Assembly (NCBI RefSeq): GCF_017498545.1
Contig: NZ_CP071793.1
Location: 9,542,256 to 9,606,255, forward strand
DNA: 64,000 nucleotides
Direction: 5' to 3'
Origin: Sulfidibacter corallicola
GTDB taxonomy: Bacteria > Acidobacteriota > Holophagae > Acanthopleuribacterales > Acanthopleuribacteraceae
The position numbers and the translations under genes are program-made. The notes beneath the pieces are model-generated. The model did no database searches. It saw only the letters and a list, made by a program, of their open reading frames with translations, and was not told the DNA's origin. Positions within the stretch are counted from its first letter, which is position 1. Every line of letters starts with the position of its first letter. Shown here in pieces: positions 62,417-64,000 of the stretch.

Positions 62417-63667
62417 ATGGATTCAGCCGATCCGCAAACCCTTGATGCCCAGCCGCAGAATGATGCGTCGGGATCCTTGAGGTGCACAACGACCGTTCCC
62501 GTTGATCTGGAGCCGCTCACAACTGCCGCCGATATGGCCACGACTCTCAACGTCGACCCGAGGTTCCGGTTCACCTTGTGCCACGTGGGCACCAACCGCA
62601 ATGGCGATCACTTTGGCGAAGACGAATTGCGCCAAGCGTTTTCATCGGCCATCGGCCAGAAAATCGACCTGGCCCACAGTCAGGACATCAAGGATATCGT
62701 CGGCGCGATCACCGCCGCCGACCTGGCCGGTGCAGGCGAGGAAACCCGAATTGAATGCCAAGGCGAGCTGTACACGCGCGAAAGCGCGTTGGCGAGATTG
62801 GTTCACAAGCTGATCGCGCGACGGGTCATTCGCCAGGTGTCCATGGAATGCGATTACCAAACCGGAACCTGCAGCGTGTGCGGCCAATCGTTTCGGGCCA
62901 AGGCCGATTACTGCGTGCACCTCAAAAAGTACAAAGGCAAGGAATACCAGGGGAAACCGGTGTTCGAGGTCTTGAACGGCGTTCGATTCTGTGGTCTGGG
63001 CCTACTTTCCAAGGAAGGTGCCGACCCGAATGCCCGAATCACCCAAGTCGCCCATCGCGATGCGGACAGCCCGAAAGGAGACACTTTGGAAGACGTCACG
63101 GAACCCAGTCAGGAAACGCAGATACCCAGGGCCGCCAATTCACCCAATGACGATAAACCCAAAACCGAGCAAGCACCCAAAGGCCAAGACGCGGAGCTGC
63201 GACGCGTTCAGACAGAGAACCAACGCCTCAAGGACGAAAAGCAGGCCGTCGAAAGCAAAGTCCTGGAATTGACCAAGCAGGTCAAGCAACTTCAATCGGA
63301 GCAACAGGCCGCCGCGCGACGGGAACGTGCGGCTTCTCTGATTGCTCAGTTGGAAACCGGCGGAATCGTATTGGACGCGTCGACCAAGACTGCGGAACTC
63401 GACCGGCTGGCCGAGTTGGATGACGCCGCCTTTACCGCGGCCAAGACCACATGGGATTTCGCGCTGTCGGCCGCGGCCAAGAAAGGCGCTGGTGCTCCAC
63501 CAAACAAGCCGACCGGGACCGCCCAAACCTCGGAGCCTGGCGTTGCCAAAACCGCAACCGCCGACGTTCGACCGCGCGACGTGGAAGACCGGATTGGTGG
63601 TGACCTCCAATCCCGCCTAACCGAGCGATTTATGGGTGCTTGGCGCGCACGCACCAACCAAACCTAA
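62417..63667 (+). CDS. Prohead protease/scaffold-like protein
   Basis: 416 residues; ATG 62417 with GAGGTGG upstream. The N-terminal 210 residues have the layout of head-maturation protease or prohead-core proteins: a TLCHVGTNRNGDHFGEDELR strand-helix start, then KIDLAHSQDIKDIVGAITAA, and a zinc-ribbon-like CSVCGQSFRAKADYCVHLKK before the segment ending FCGLGLLSKEG. The C-terminal half is a long coiled coil (VQTENQRLKDEKQAVESKVL, then ELTKQVKQLQSEQQAA), typical of scaffolds. A protease-scaffold fusion is therefore likely. Whether it is proteolytically active cannot be said, as no clear Ser/His/Asp triad is visible to me. Confidence 0.65.
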   Translation: MDSADPQTLDAQPQNDASGSLRCTTTVPVDLEPLTTAADMATTLNVDPRFRFTLCHVGTNRNGDHFGEDELRQAFSSAIGQKIDLAHSQDIKDIVGAITAADLAGAGEETRIECQGELYTRESALARLVHKLIARRVIRQVSMECDYQTGTCSVCGQSFRAKADYCVHLKKYKGKEYQGKPVFEVLNGVRFCGLGLLSKEGADPNARITQVAHRDADSPKGDTLEDVTEPSQETQIPRAANSPNDDKPKTEQAPKGQDAELRRVQTENQRLKDEKQAVESKVLELTKQVKQLQSEQQAAARRERAASLIAQLETGGIVLDASTKTAELDRLAELDDAAFTAAKTTWDFALSAAAKKGAGAPPNKPTGTAQTSEPGVAKTATADVRPRDVEDRIGGDLQSRLTERFMGAWRARTNQT

Positions 63668-63677
63668 AGGGGGAATC

Positions 63678-64000
63678 ATGCCGTTCTTCAGATCTCTTCA
63701 CCGAGGTATCGCATACGGTGCCGGGCACATGCAAACGGCTGGCACCGAAGGTCAAGTCGTTGCGCTGACTGGCAACGATCTGTTTGCACCGATCACCGGC
63801 AACGCAACGCCGTTTGGCATCCTGCGCGCGGATTGCGCGGTCGGAGAGATGCCAGGCGTGTGGTTCAACGGCGGCCTCTACGAAACCGATCGCTACGAGG
63901 GCACACCTACCGCAGGCGCACCACTGACCTTCAGCGCCAACAGCCTGTTGACGGCCGATGTTCAAACGGATGATTCCGTGATCGGCACCGTCGTCGCGGT
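63678..64000 (+). CDS. Probable capsid decoration protein (partial)
   Basis: ATG 63678 with GGGGGAA upstream, 10 nt after the previous stop; the frame stays open to the window edge (107 codons visible). The protein (MPFFRSLHRGIAYGAGHMQT, QVVALTGNDLFAPITGN, FGILRADCAVGEMPGVWFNG) is rich in small residues and beta-turns. It resembles head decoration proteins and DUF2190-type capsid accessory proteins that follow the scaffold gene. The major capsid gene is expected next. Confidence 0.5.
   Translation, partial: MPFFRSLHRGIAYGAGHMQTAGTEGQVVALTGNDLFAPITGNATPFGILRADCAVGEMPGVWFNGGLYETDRYEGTPTAGAPLTFSANSLLTADVQTDDSVIGTVVA

Overview
The window comes from a GC-rich, Gram-negative-type bacterium with a large genome. 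It carries two secreted RHS/YD-repeat giants with signal peptides, a pair of caspase-like CHAT proteins, a PD40 propeller protein and a phosphodiester glycosidase. This gene mix fits an Acidobacteriota (Holophagae-like), planctomycete or myxobacterium-like host. That placement is inference from gene content only; no rRNA or other phylogenetic marker is present.

Host-type region, about 1-14 kb. It holds the tail of an upstream gene, a secreted PD40 protein (-), an RHS polymorphic-toxin gene followed by a small candidate immunity gene (-), a four-helix membrane protein (-), an AT-rich operon of a small partner plus two CHAT proteins (-), an IS66 TnpA-like remnant (+) and a secreted phosphodiester glycosidase (+).

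Phage-type region, about 14-64 kb and running off the right end. The early/replication block (14.2-25.3 kb, +) encodes a helix-turn-helix protein, two YezD-like small proteins, a sigma-factor-like domain in one frame with a RecB/Cas4-like nuclease, a Sak4-like ATPase, a DUF669/SSB-like protein, an ERCC4-type nuclease, a RecD2-type helicase and a primase-helicase. Two minus-strand accessory genes and a repeat-rich, AT-rich stretch follow (25.3-28.3 kb). Next comes a cargo block (29-50 kb): a 12.9-kb RHS toxin gene with a candidate immunity gene, families of paralogous orphan genes with decayed copies, and a compact cluster tRNA-Pro, unknown 446-residue protein, tRNA with an 8-nt anticodon loop, tRNA-Lys, tRNA-Met, all on the minus strand. 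The late block (50.3 kb to the end, mostly +) holds a terminase small subunit candidate, a short tyrosine recombinase, a large terminase interrupted by a 407-residue LAGLIDADG intein in its P-loop, a second cargo islet, a portal, an SPP1-gp7/MuF-like head protein, a protease/scaffold-like protein and the start of a probable decoration protein.

The replication genes plausibly act together: primase-helicase and RecD2 unwind and prime, the DUF669/SSB-like protein and Sak4-like ATPase handle single strands, and the ERCC4 and RecB-like nucleases process ends. A short cis element with core GGTAGGTAG (or TTTAGGTAGA), usually enclosed by complementary arms of differing sequence, precedes genes in both the early and late blocks. 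It is the best internal evidence that the 14-64 kb stretch behaves as one element. The most unusual finds are the tRNA-CDS-tRNA cluster with its 8-nt-loop tRNA, this repeated cis element, and the sigma/nuclease reading frame.
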